Of a stretch of DNA of 64,000 nt, positions 23,412-33,073 are shown piece by piece. A program made the position numbers and the translations under genes. The notes beneath the pieces were generated by a model. That model did no database searches and was not told the origin of the DNA. It was given only the letters and a program-made list of their open reading frames with translations. Within the stretch, counting starts at the first letter, position 1; each line of letters opens with the position of its first letter. The DNA comes from DATJLY01 sp963773665 (GTDB lineage Bacteria > Pseudomonadota > Alphaproteobacteria > ATCC43930 > CGMCC-115725). The stretch is from positions 930,001 to 994,000 of the forward strand of contig CAVZBZ010000001.1 of NCBI GenBank assembly GCA_963773665.1. The letters run 5' to 3'.

Positions 23412-25982
23412 CTAGCGGAATTTGCGCATGATCGCGGCGGGGAGAGTTTGGCGGCACTCGAGCAGCCCCGCCCACGGATCGCGCCGCAATTTCTGGAGGC
23501 GCCCGGGCGCGGTCGCGACGGTGAAGGCGTCGGAGCGCACGCCGTCCTCGACCTCGCGCCACGACAGCGGCACTGCGACCGGCGCGCCGGCCCACGCCCG
23601 CGCCGAGAACGGCGCGATCGCGGTAGCACCCCGCTGGTTGCGCAGATAGTCGATGAAGATTTTCCCGTGCCGCGCCTTCTTGGCGAGATTGCCGGTATAG
23701 GAGTCGGGATGCCGGCGCACGATCTCGTCCGCGACGGCGTGGGCGAACGCCTTGATGCCGTGCCAGTCGTACTGCGGCCGCACCGGCAGCACGACATGGA
23801 GCCCCTTGCCGCCCGTGGCCTTGGCCCAGCTTTCGAGCCCCATCTCGGTGAGGAGATCGCGCACCAGGAGCGCGCCCGCGGCGACCCGGTCCCAGGCGAG
23901 GCCGTCATCGGGATCGAGATCGAAGACGATGCGGTCCGGCTGTTCGAGTGCGCGCATGGTCGAGCCCCAGAGATGGATTTCGAGGACGCCCATCTGCACC
24001 AGCGCGACGAGCCCCGCTGCATCCTCGGCGATGAGATATGTCGATTGCCCTTCCTTCTCCTCGATCTCGATGCGGCGCAGCGCCGCCGGCGCGCCTTCGC
24101 CGGGATGCTTCTGGTAGAAGCATTTGCCGCCGGCGCCTGCGGGGCAGCGCAGCAACGTCAAGGGCCGGCCTTTCACATGCGGCAGCATGGATCCTGCGAC
24201 GGCGACGTAATACTGTGCGAGATCGAGCTTGGTGATGGCGTGCTCGGGATAAAGGATTTTCCCGGCATGGGTGAGGCGCACGCCGGCAAGCTCGACGGTT
24301 TCGTTGGCCGACGGCGGCGCATCGGGCCGGAGTGCGGCCGCGCGCAGGCGATCGGGGATCACGTCGTCCGCCTCCTTGTCCTCGCGCAATCCCAGATACG
24401 AGGGATGGCGGAGCCGCCCATCCTCGGTCCATTCCGCGTACTGCACTTCGGCCACGAGTTTCGGCGCGACCCAATGCGCGCGCTTGGGCGCGTCGCGCGC
24501 GATCTCGGGCGAGGGCGCGGATTTGCGCGCGAGCCGGTCGAGTTTTTGGCGCAGCTCGCCGAGCGTCCGCTCGGTAAATCCGGTGCCGACCGCGCCGGCA
24601 AAGCGCAGAACCTTGGCCGGATCGAAATATCCCAAGAGCAGCGCGCCGAGGCCGCGGCGCTTCCCTTCCGGATCGGTCCAGCCGAGGACGATGAATTCCT
24701 CGCGCTTCACGCACTTGATCTTGAGCCAGTCGCCGGTGCGCGCGGCGCGATAGGGCGATTGGCGGCGCTTCGAGACGATGCCTTCGAGCTTCAGGCGGCA
24801 CGCTCGGTCGTGAAAGCGCGCGCCGTTGCCCGCCACATGCTCGCTGAAGCGCACAGGCCCGTCGGACGATTGCGCCACGAGGTCCTCGAGCGCGCGCTTC
24901 CTCGCCTCGAGCGGCGCCTGCAGCAGCGAATACCCGTCGAGATGGAGGAGATCGAACACGTAATAGACGAGATGATCGGTGCGCTTTGCCGAAAGATCGT
25001 CCTTGAGCGCCGAGAAGGACGAGATGCCGCTTGGCTCCAGATGGACGACCTCGCCGTCGATCACCGCCTCGCCGAGCGGCAGGTCGCCAAGCGCCGCCTC
25101 GATCTTCGCAAAGCGGCCGGTCCAGTCCTTGCCGTTGCGGCTGAGCATCCGAACCTTGCCGGACGCGATGCGCGCCAGCATGCGGTAGCCGTCGAACTTG
25201 ATCTCGTGCAGCCAGTCCGCGCCCGCGGGCGCCTCGTCGGCGAGCGTCGCAAGCTCCGGCCGCGGCGAAGCGGGGAGGCGCGCGCGCACCGCGCCTTCGA
25301 TCTTCGCCGGATCGGGGCGCGCCGCGTCCCGCTTCGCGACCCGCTCCATGAGGCGCTCGCTCTGCGTCATGAGCGCCGTGCGGCGCGGCGTCGAGCGCCA
25401 CACCTTGCCGTGCGACTTGGCGATGCCGTCCATCGAGCGGCGGCTCTCGACGCTGCGGTCGAACCGCTCGACGAGCTCTTCGCCATGGCCCGGCCGCGCG
25501 AGCGCGTCGCGCTCCTTGATGAGGAGCCAGTTCTTGCCGCCGCCGCCGCGCGCGCCGCTCATGCGAATGAGCGCCCAGTTGCCCTTGAGGCGCTTGCCCG
25601 CGAGCGTGAATTTGAGGTTGCCGTTGGCGAGGCCCGCCGCGGGATCGCCAATGGGCTCCCACGTGCCGCGATCCCACAGCATCACCGTGCCGCCGCCATA
25701 TTCGCCTTCGGGGATGGTGCCCTCGAAGCCGCCATATTCGACCGGGTGATCCTCGACCTGGACGGCGAGGCGCTTGTCCGCGGGATCGATCGACGGGCCT
25801 TTCGGCACGGCCCAGCTTTTGAGCACGCCGTCGTACTCGAGGCGAAAATCGTAGTGGAGCCGCCGCGCCGCGTGTTTATGGACGACGAAGCTCAATGCTT
25901 TCGTGCGCGTGCGCGGCGCCTTGCCCTTGGGCTCGGGCGTCGTCTCGAAGCGGCGCTTGCGGCGATACTCCTCGAGGGCCAT
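23412..25982 (-). CDS. ligD: Non-homologous end-joining DNA ligase LigD
   Basis: 856-residue multifunctional NHEJ enzyme with domain order phosphoesterase, ligase, polymerase. The 3'-phosphoesterase module is at about 1-190 (KHAARRLHYDFRLEYDG, VEDHPVEYGGFEGTIPEGEYG). The ATP-dependent ligase is at about 225-540 (adenylated Lys in HEIKFDGYRML, DGEVVHLE). The primase-polymerase is at about 560-856 (TLLRCPAGAGGKCFYQKH, VFDLDPDDGLAWD, GGKGLHVVLPV). It normally works with Ku, which is not in this window. Length and motifs are complete. Confidence 0.96.
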   Translation of the reverse strand: MALEEYRRKRRFETTPEPKGKAPRTRTKALSFVVHKHAARRLHYDFRLEYDGVLKSWAVPKGPSIDPADKRLAVQVEDHPVEYGGFEGTIPEGEYGGGTVMLWDRGTWEPIGDPAAGLANGNLKFTLAGKRLKGNWALIRMSGARGGGGKNWLLIKERDALARPGHGEELVERFDRSVESRRSMDGIAKSHGKVWRSTPRRTALMTQSERLMERVAKRDAARPDPAKIEGAVRARLPASPRPELATLADEAPAGADWLHEIKFDGYRMLARIASGKVRMLSRNGKDWTGRFAKIEAALGDLPLGEAVIDGEVVHLEPSGISSFSALKDDLSAKRTDHLVYYVFDLLHLDGYSLLQAPLEARKRALEDLVAQSSDGPVRFSEHVAGNGARFHDRACRLKLEGIVSKRRQSPYRAARTGDWLKIKCVKREEFIVLGWTDPEGKRRGLGALLLGYFDPAKVLRFAGAVGTGFTERTLGELRQKLDRLARKSAPSPEIARDAPKRAHWVAPKLVAEVQYAEWTEDGRLRHPSYLGLREDKEADDVIPDRLRAAALRPDAPPSANETVELAGVRLTHAGKILYPEHAITKLDLAQYYVAVAGSMLPHVKGRPLTLLRCPAGAGGKCFYQKHPGEGAPAALRRIEIEEKEGQSTYLIAEDAAGLVALVQMGVLEIHLWGSTMRALEQPDRIVFDLDPDDGLAWDRVAAGALLVRDLLTEMGLESWAKATGGKGLHVVLPVRPQYDWHGIKAFAHAVADEIVRRHPDSYTGNLAKKARHGKIFIDYLRNQRGATAIAPFSARAWAGAPVAVPLSWREVEDGVRSDAFTVATAPGRLQKLRRDPWAGLLECRQTLPAAIMRKFR

Positions 25983-26062
25983 GGGCTCAATCTAATCCTT
26001 CGCTCCGCCCCTACCAACGCCGAGGTGCGTCGGTTAGCCTTGGCCCGCCCAGGGAGAGATTT

Positions 26063-26987
26063 ATGAGCGACATCGCGCAGGGCCGCATCGCCCTCATCGG
26101 CTTCGGCGAAGTGGGAAAGACCTTTGCCCAGGGCTTTCTGGCCGCCGGCTTCCCGGTCGCGACCTACGACATCCTGTTCGACAATTCGGAAGCCGGATCG
26201 GCGCTCCGCGCGCGCGCAAGGGCGATGGGGGTCGATGCCTGCGCCTCGGCCGCCGCCGCCGCGGACGGCGCGCGCGTGGTGATTTCGGCGGTGACGGCGA
26301 CATCGGCATTCGACGTGGCGCGCGAGGCGGCAACCTATCTTCGGCCCGGCCAGTTCTTCCTCGACATCAATTCGGTCTCGCCCGAGACGAAGCGCGCCGA
26401 TGCAGCCGCGGTCGAGCCGTCGGGCGCGTCCTATGTCGAGGCCGCGGTGATGGCGCCGGTGGCGCCCTATGGACTCAAGGTGCCGATGTATCTGGGCGGC
26501 GCGGGCGCGCGCGATCTCGTCCGCGCTGCTGGCGCCGGCGGGGATGCGCCTGGAGCCAGTCGCGGACGCGATCGGCGAGGCCTCGGCGATCAAGATGTGC
26601 CGCAGCGTGATGATCAAGGGGATCGAGGCGCTTGGCCTTCGAATGCTTCCTCACCGCGCGGCGCTATGGCGTCGAGGACCGCATCGTCGCCTCGCTCGGC
26701 GAGACGTTCCAGCCGCTCGACTGGGAGAAGCTCGCGGGATACCTGATCGAGCGCGTCGTGCAGCACGGCCGCCGCCGCGCCGCCGAGATGCGCGAGGCGG
26801 CCGAGACGGTGGCGCGCGCCGGGCTCGACCCGATGATGACGAGCGCCACCGCCGCCCGCCAGGACTGGGTCGCCGACCAGGTCGAAGCGCTGCCGGCGCT
26901 CAACGCTCGAACGCGGAGGCCGAGTGGCGCAAGACCATCGACGCGCTGATCGCCCGCCTCGACCGGAAGGATGCCGCCGCGCAATAA
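26063..26987 (+). pseudogene. NAD(P)-dependent oxidoreductase (6PGDH-like, DUF1932), frameshifted three times
   Basis: The frame starts at the ATG at 26063 after AGGGAGAG with ALIGFGEVGKTFAQGFLAAG (Rossmann GxGxxG) and runs to about 26519. It continues in the next frame as LLAPAGMRLEPVADAIGEAS and KMCRSVMIKGIEAL, shifts again near 26634 to AFECFLTARRYGVEDRIVAS, and near 26905 to EAEWRKTIDALIARLDRKDAAAQ, stopping at 26987. Reassembled length is about 308 residues, normal for the family. The conserved Lys of KMCRS is intact. First gene hit by the cluster of indels that continues to about 31.2 kb. Confidence 0.8.
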
Positions 26988-27030
26988 CGTCCCTCGACTT
27001 CGCGGGCTGTCGCCCGCTCCGCTCAGGATG
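26988..27030. repeat. Palindromic repeat fragment between convergent genes
   Basis: The sequence cgtccctcgacttcgcgggc followed by tgtcgcccgctccgctcaggatgagg is a member of the repeat class at 7569 and 13032. It forms the end of the livF reading frame (the last codons and TGA lie in the ctcaggatgagg part) and probably serves as terminator for both convergent genes. Confidence 0.65.
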
Positions 27031-27828
27031 AGGATTTTTCGAAAATTTCCTTGAGGCGGGCGACGAGCTGGGCGTGGCGCGGGGCGTCGGCGACGGAGAC
27101 GGCGTGGCCGACGCCGAGATAGCGCTCGGCGACCTCGGGCGAGGCCAAGCAGCTCCTGGCCGGTGCCGGAAAGCGCGACGCGGCCCATCTCGATCACATA
27201 GGCGCGGTCGGCGATGGCGAGCGAGAGCTTGGCGTTCTGCTCCGACAGCAGGATCGCGAGCCCCTGCGCGCGCAGGCCCGCGATCAGGCGGAAGATCTCG
27301 GCGACCAGCACCGGCGGCAAGCCCGAGCGACGGCTCGTCGAGCACCAGAAGGCGCGGCTTCGCCATGAGGCCGCGCGCGATCACCAGCATCTGCTGCTGC
27401 CCGCCCGAGAGATTGGCGACCGGCTCGTCGAGCCGCTCGAGCAGCACCGGAAAGAGCGCGCACACCTCGCGCATGCGCGCCGGTAAGCTCGCTCTCGCCG
27501 AGCGTGTGGCGATGGACATAGGCGCCGAGGCGCAGATTCTCGGCGACGCGTCAGGCCGCCGAACACCTGGCGCCCCTCCGGCACCTGGGCGATGCCGAGC
27601 AGCACCCGCGCCGTGCGGGCTGCAGCCGGTCGATGCGCTCGCCCTCGAACAGGATCTCGCCCGCGCGCACCGGCAGCAGGCCCGAGATCGGTCTTGACCA
27701 GCGTCGATTTGCCGGCGCCGTTGGCGCCGACCAGCGCCACGATCTCGCCCGCGCCCACGTCGATGTCGATGCCGTGGATCACGTCCATGCCGCCATAGCC
27801 GGTGTAGAGGCCGCTTCACCTCGAGCAT
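27023..27828 (-). pseudogene. livF: Branched-chain-amino-acid-type ABC transporter ATPase (LivF-like), multiple frameshifts
   Basis: Reads MLEVK at 27828, then GLYTGYGGMDVIHGIDIDVG, Walker A GANGAGKST, IAQVPEGRQVFGGLT, signature NLSGGQQQ, Walker B LLVLDEPSLGL, ILLSEQNA, ending VARLKEIFEKSSS at 27023. The frame changes near 27815, 27689, 27612, 27549, 27475, 27318 and 27146; all but one are +1. Corrected, the protein is about 265 residues with every ABC motif intact. The ATG overlaps the livG TGA (TGATG). Probably functional if the indels are sequence errors. Confidence 0.82.
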
Positions 27829-28607
27829 CAGATCGGCAGCTCCGACATAGGCGGCGATGACGCGCGCGTTGCTTCTGGATCTCGCGCGGCGCGCCGCGCG
27901 CGACGATCGCTGCCGGCGTCGAGCACGATCACCTCGTCGGCGACGCCCATGACGAGCGACATGTTGTGCTCGACCACCATCACGGTGACGCCGCTGTCGC
28001 GCACCGCGCGCAGCAGCTCGGCGAGATCGGCGGTCTCGGCGTCGTTCAATCCCGCGGCCGGCTCGTCGAGCAGCAGAAGCCGCGGCTCGGCCATCAGCGC
28101 GCGCACCACCTCGAGCAGTTTCTGCGCCGCCCATCGGCAGGTCGGTCGCAGCGGCGTCGCGGAACGGCGCCAGACCCGACGAGCTCGAGCAGCGCCGTCG
28201 GCCTTGTGCGCGAGCTGCGCGCTCCTCGCGCCGCGCCGCCGGGCAGCCACAGCATCTGCTGCCACGCCGGCGACGCGCACATGGAGATGCGCGCCCGCCA
28301 GCACGTTCTCGAGCGCGGTCATGCCGGGAAAGATGCGCGCCGACTGGAACGTGCGGATCAAGCCCATCGCCGCGATCTCGTCGGGCGCGCGGCCGAGGAT
28401 CGGCGTGCCGTAGAAGCGCACCTCGCCCTCGTCGGCGGCTGTAGAGATTGGTGACGAGGTTGAACACGGTGGTCTTGCCCGCGCCGTTGGGGCCGATCAC
28501 CGCGGTGAGGCTGCCGTCGCGGCACGGCGAAGCTGACATTGTCGCAGGCGCTGCACGCCGCCGAAGCTGCGCGAAAGTCCGACGACCTCGAGCGCCGCCT
28601 CGCTCAT
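27828..28607 (-). pseudogene. livG: Branched-chain-amino-acid-type ABC transporter ATPase (LivG-like), multiple frameshifts
   Basis: Starts MSEAALEVVGLSRSFGGVQ at 28607, overlapping the permease TGA (ATGA). Walker A GPNGAGKTT, MGLIRTFQSARIFPGMT, LLLLDEPAAGLNDAE and VVEHNMSLVMGVAD are all readable. About twelve +1 shifts occur, near 28550, 28519, 28440, 28284, 28228, 28221, 28199, 28168, 28130, 27916, 27873 and 27841. Corrected length is about 255 residues, normal for LivG. No substitution of a catalytic residue is seen. Confidence 0.82.
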
Positions 28608-30517
28608 TGCGCGCGCCCCGGCACCAGCACCTCGCCACGGCCGGAAAAACGCCGCGCCAGGCGCGCGAGCAAGGCCGCGCCGGTGCCGAACATCCCGTCC
28701 GGCAGCCACAGGAAGCACGAGACCAGCAGCAGCCCCTCGGCGAAGGTCTTGTAGTAGGCAAGCGGCTGGAACACGGTCGGCAGCAGCGTCAGCAGCGCCA
28801 CGCCCAGGATCGGGACCGACCAGCGTGCCCTCGCCGCCGGCGACCAGCATCGCGATCATCTCGAACGAGCGCGGCGTGCCCACCATCTCCGGCGACAGGA
28901 AGTGGAAATAGAAGGCGTAGAGGCTGCCGGAGAGCGAGCCGAGCGCGGCGCTGATCACCACCGCCGCCAGCTTGTAGCGCGGCACGTTGACGCCCAGCGC
29001 CGCCGCCGCGGTCTGGTCGGTGCGCACCGATTTGAGCGCGCGCCCGAAGCCCGAGCGCATGCCGCCCGTGCAGCACGAGCACCAGCACGACGATGATCGC
29101 CGGCGACGAGGTAATACATCTGGAACGGCGTCGCGAAGCGTAACCGGGCCGACCGAGAAGGACGGGATGCCGGCAAGCCCCGACGGCCCGCCGGTGACGT
29201 CGGCAAGCCCGACCGTGAGCGAATCGACCATGAGCCCGAAGGCAAGCGTCGCGAGCGCCAGGAAGATGCCCGCGCAGCCGCACCGTGACGAGCGACAGCA
29301 GCACCGCCGCCACGATCGAAAGCGCCATGCCGGCGAGCGTGCCGAGGAGCGGCGCGCACGCCGTAGGTGGTCGCGAGGATCGCGGCGGTGTAGCCGCCGA
29401 TCGCCATGAACCCGGCCTGGCCGAGGCTGACCTGGCCGGCATAGCCCATGAGCACGTCGAGACCGAGCACCGCGATGTAGAGGATGCCGGTGATGACCAG
29501 CGAATTGAGGATGCCGCGCGCGGGGAAGAGATAAGGCAGCGCCATGAGGAGCGCGAAGGCGAGCACGGCGAAGATCGATTCCGCTCTTGCCTTCGATGCG
29601 CACGATGGCGCGATGGATGCGCTGCTCGTCGCGCACGTCCTGGCGGCGCTGCGCGGCGCTGAAGAGCCCGTTCGGCCGCCACAGCAGCACCGCGAGCAGA
29701 AGCGCCAAGCGCAAGGCCGTTGGCGAAGAGCGACGAGACATAGCCCGCGGCAAGCTGCTCGGCGACGCCCAAGCAGGAGCCCGCCCATGATGACGCCGGC
29801 GAACGAGCCCATGCCGCCGATCGCGACGGCGATGAAGCCGAAATTGGTGAAGAAGCTGCCGGTGTCGAATTCGAGCGAGGTGATGGGCGCGACGACGATG
29901 CCGCCGAGCCCGCCCAGGAGCGCCGCCATGACGAAGCTCATGAGCGTCATGCGCGGCACGTCGATGCCCATGAGCCGGCCCGCGAGCCGGTTCTCGGCGC
30001 AGGCGCGAAGCGCCATGCCGAGCGGTCGTGCGCGCGAGCAGGAACCACAGCGCGACGATGATCGAGAACGGTGGCGCCGGCGATCCAGAACCCTGCGTCG
30101 GCACGCGAATGCCGAGGATCTCGACCGGCGCCTCGCCCGAGAAGGGCGGCAGCGCATAGGGCTGGCTGCCCCACACGACGAGCAGCAGCCCCTCGATCAA
30201 GGTCAGGATGCCGGCCGTCATCACGAACATGCTGCTCTGCGGCAGGCGCGACAGCGCCGGCACGAAGGTCGCGGCGCCAAGGACGAGCGCCATAGCATCC
30301 CGGTGCCGAGCACCGCGCCGACGAACGCCAACGGCGCCGGCAAGCCCAAATCGACCTCGAGCGAATACATCATCAGCGCGCCGACGATGCAGAACGCGCC
30401 CTGCGACAGGTTGATGACGCCGGTGACGCGATAGACCAGCGAGAAGCCCAGCGCGACCACGGCGAATACGCTGCCCTGCAGCAGCCCGCCGATGACGATC
30501 TGGATGAACTGGTTCAC
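28604..30517 (-). pseudogene. Liv-type ABC permease, apparent LivH-LivM fusion, multiple frameshifts
   Basis: A GTG at 30517 begins MNQFIQIVIGGLLQGSVFAV (LivH). The LivH part runs through NRLAGRLMGIDVPRMTLMSF and SLEFDTGSFFTNFGFIAVAI to LLLWRPNGLFSAAQRRQDV. It then continues without a recognisable stop or new start into LivM (SLVITGILYIAVLGLDVLMG, GYAGQVSLGQAGFMAIGGYT), ending VPGRAQ at 28604. About thirteen frame changes are inferred between 30290 and 28820, nearly all +1. Corrected length is about 635 residues. Fused LivHM permeases are known in Alphaproteobacteria, but a missing stop could also be hidden by an indel. Confidence 0.7.
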
Positions 30518-30535
30518 CGCCGCGCCCGGCCGCGC

Positions 30536-31716
30536 TTACGGCAGCGGCACGCCGGTGGGCTTGCTGACGACTTCCCAGGTCTTGTGCTCGGCGCTCCAGC
30601 GCGTCACCACCGTCTCGTCGATATCGAGGCCGCGCTGCGGCGATCTTCACGAAATCATAGATGCCGTTGACGCCGGCATAGCCGCGCGACGCTCTGCAGA
30701 TAGTCGCGCAATTTCGTCGCGTCGGCGTCGGGGCCGACGGTGCGCAGCGCATCGACCAGCGATCATGCCCGGCTCCCAGCCGAGCTCGGCCGCGACATCG
30801 GGCTTCACTCCCGCCTCTTCATAGGCCTTGTAGAAGGCCTCGTGCTGCTTCACGACCTCGGGCGGGAGCGCCTTGTCGTCGCGCACCACCCACTGTCCGG
30901 CGGGGATGTAGAGCTGGCTGCGGCAGGAAGTCGGCGTATTGCGTCATCTGCGCGTAGGTCATGTTGCCGTCGGTGGTGCCGATCGGCACGTCCAATCCCT
31001 GGTCGCGCATGCCGCGGAAGATGGTGGCGATCGGCGTTGCCGGTGCTCCACGCGATGAAGCATTCGGCTTCGCCGCCTTGATGTTCTCGATCTGCGCCGC
31101 GACGCTCACGTCGGTGATGTTGAAATGCTCGGTGGCGACGATCTGCATGTCCTTGTTCTCGGGCAGCCGCCAGCACCGACTTGAGGCCGTTCTCCGCGTC
31201 CTGGCCGGTCGCGTCGCTCGACACCATGAGGGCGATCCGGGTCCAGCCCTTGAGGCGGAAATAGCGCACCAGCGCCTGCGCGAGATCGAGCGTCGAGACG
31301 CCGCTCGAGAAGACGTAGTCGCCTTTTTCCGGATGGATGCCGGGCGACAGGCAGTAATCGACCGGCCCGTTCTTCGCCAAGGGCGCCACCGCGCGGCAGG
31401 TGGCGGTGATGGTGCCGCCGATCATCACCGCCGGCTTGTCGCCCAGCACTTCGCTCGCGAGCTGAACCGCGACCTGCGGATTGGTCTGGTCGTCGTGGAA
31501 GTCGAAGACGAGCTCGCGGCCGCGGATGCCGCCCGTCGCGTTAACGATCTTCTGCGCAAGTTGAAGCGCCACCTGCTCGCCTTTGCCGGCGAACGAGCCT
31601 TGGCCGGTCAAGGCCATGATGGCGGGAATGGTATAGGGATCGGCGGCATGGGCGGGAATGGCCCCCGCCGCCAGCGCCAAGGCCAATCCGGCAACTCCGC
31701 TTCCAGCTCTCGTCAT
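30536..31716 (-). pseudogene. ABC substrate-binding protein, branched-chain amino acid family (LivK-like), frameshifted
   Basis: Starts at 31716 with a signal peptide (LALALAAGAIPAHAADP), then YTIPAIMALTGQGSFAGKGE, VMIGGTITATCRAVAPLAKN and RIALMVSSDATGQDAENGLK. Frame changes follow near 31168, 31062, 31038, 30922, 30765, 30697 and 30643. The segments MQIVATEHFNITDVSVAAQI, GMRDQGLDVPIGTTDGNMTY, VNGIYDFVKI and WSAEHKTWEVVSKPTGVPLP join to a complete ~390-residue protein ending TAA at 30536. First gene of the Liv-type operon, 18 bases before the permease. Ligand unknown. Confidence 0.82.
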
Positions 31717-31860
31717 CGCATCCTCCCAGGGTTTTGTGGCGAAACTATCGGCTTCCCCTAGGTGCCGGCAAGGTGCTTCGGCGTTGGCGGCGGCTTGCGC
31801 CTGCCGCGATTTGCAGGTTCAATGGCGGCGGCTTGGGGGCGGACGGGGCGGCAATACCAG

Positions 31861-33066
31861 ATGACGACGGTCGCGAGCGGATCGAACATCCCGACGGCGG
31901 ACGAGATCGTTGCGCGTGCGCGCGCGATGATGCCGGCGATGAGAGCGCGCGCCGGGCGCGCCGAGGAATTGCGGCATATCCCCGAGGAAACCCACCGCGA
32001 GTTCGCGGAAGCCGGCTTCTATCGCATCCTGCAGCCGGCGCGCTACGGCGGCTTCGAGCTCGATTACGGGACGCAGACGGAAATGTCGGTCGAGCTTGCC
32101 CAGGGCTGCGCGTCGTCGGGCTGGATCGCCAGCATCACTGCGTGCCACGCCTGGATCGCCGGCATGTTCCCGCCCGAGGCGCAGGAGCATATCTGGGGCG
32201 ACGACAGCGGCACGCTCATCGCGAGCGCCTTCATGCCGCCGTCGGACTACCGGATCGAGCGCGCGACCGGGGGCTGGCGTCTTGCCGGACGCTGGCATTT
32301 CTCGAGCGGCGTCGCGCTGTGCCAGTGGACGATCCTGTCGGCGCCCGTTCCGAAGGCCGACGGCAAGGGCCCGCCCGACCGCATGATCTGCGTCGTGCCG
32401 CTGAAGCAGGCCGAGATCGAGGATGTGTGGTTCGTGAACGGGCTGTGCGCCACCGGCAGCAACGACATCATCCTGCGCGACGTGTTCGTGCCGGACGCGC
32501 ATACGGTCGATTTCTCCTATCTCGGCGACGACCGGCCGACGCCGGGGAGCGCGATCAACCCGCACCACATCTACCGCCTGCCGCTGTTCGGCGTGTTCTC
32601 GTACAACCTCGTCGGCTGCGCCATCGGCGGCGCCTTGGGCGCGGTCGATCTCATGGTCGATCACCTGAAGCCGCGCACCACCTCGACCGCGCACCTGCGC
32701 ATGGCGAACATGCAGAGCATCCATCTCCGCATTGCCCGCGCGGCGGCCGGGGCCGAGGCAGCGCGCACGGTCATCCAGCGCAATTGCGAGGAGTTCAACC
32801 GATTGGGCCGGACCGGCCAGCAGATCGGCCCCGAGCACCGCATGCGCTATCGCCGCGACGCGGGCTTCGCCTCGCTCCTGAGCCTCGAGGCGGTGCAGGG
32901 CGTGTTTCCGCTCCTCGGCGGCGGCGGACTCGCCAAGGACAACCCGATCCAGCGGCAGTGGCGCGACGTGCATGCCGTGGGCCAGCACATCGCCTGCAGC
33001 TGGGACGTCGCTGGCTCGACCTACGGCGCGGCACGCCTCGGCGTGCTGCCGCCCGACCAGATGTAG
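31861..33066 (+). CDS. Acyl-CoA dehydrogenase-fold flavin monooxygenase (group D, oxygenase component)
   Basis: 401 residues resembling HsaA/DszC/HpaB-type oxygenases that use reduced flavin from a partner reductase. Features: IPEETHREFAEAGFYRILQPARYGGFELD, SSGWIASITACHAWIAGMFP, GGWRLAGRWHFSSGVALCQW, NGLCATGSNDIILRDVFVPD, and the C-terminal HAVGQHIACSWDVAGSTYG. Probably hydroxylates a phenolic or aromatic acid. No flavin reductase gene is in the immediate vicinity. Followed after 7 bases by a second flavoprotein monooxygenase. Confidence 0.87.
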   Translation: MTTVASGSNIPTADEIVARARAMMPAMRARAGRAEELRHIPEETHREFAEAGFYRILQPARYGGFELDYGTQTEMSVELAQGCASSGWIASITACHAWIAGMFPPEAQEHIWGDDSGTLIASAFMPPSDYRIERATGGWRLAGRWHFSSGVALCQWTILSAPVPKADGKGPPDRMICVVPLKQAEIEDVWFVNGLCATGSNDIILRDVFVPDAHTVDFSYLGDDRPTPGSAINPHHIYRLPLFGVFSYNLVGCAIGGALGAVDLMVDHLKPRTTSTAHLRMANMQSIHLRIARAAAGAEAARTVIQRNCEEFNRLGRTGQQIGPEHRMRYRRDAGFASLLSLEAVQGVFPLLGGGGLAKDNPIQRQWRDVHAVGQHIACSWDVAGSTYGAARLGVLPPDQM

Positions 33067-33073
33067 GGCAGTC

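Noticed and set aside
26500..31200. Programmed +1 frameshifting or recoding as explanation for the shifts
   Set aside because: No slippery heptamer or shared context at the roughly 40 sites; density and lack of conserved signals do not fit recoding.
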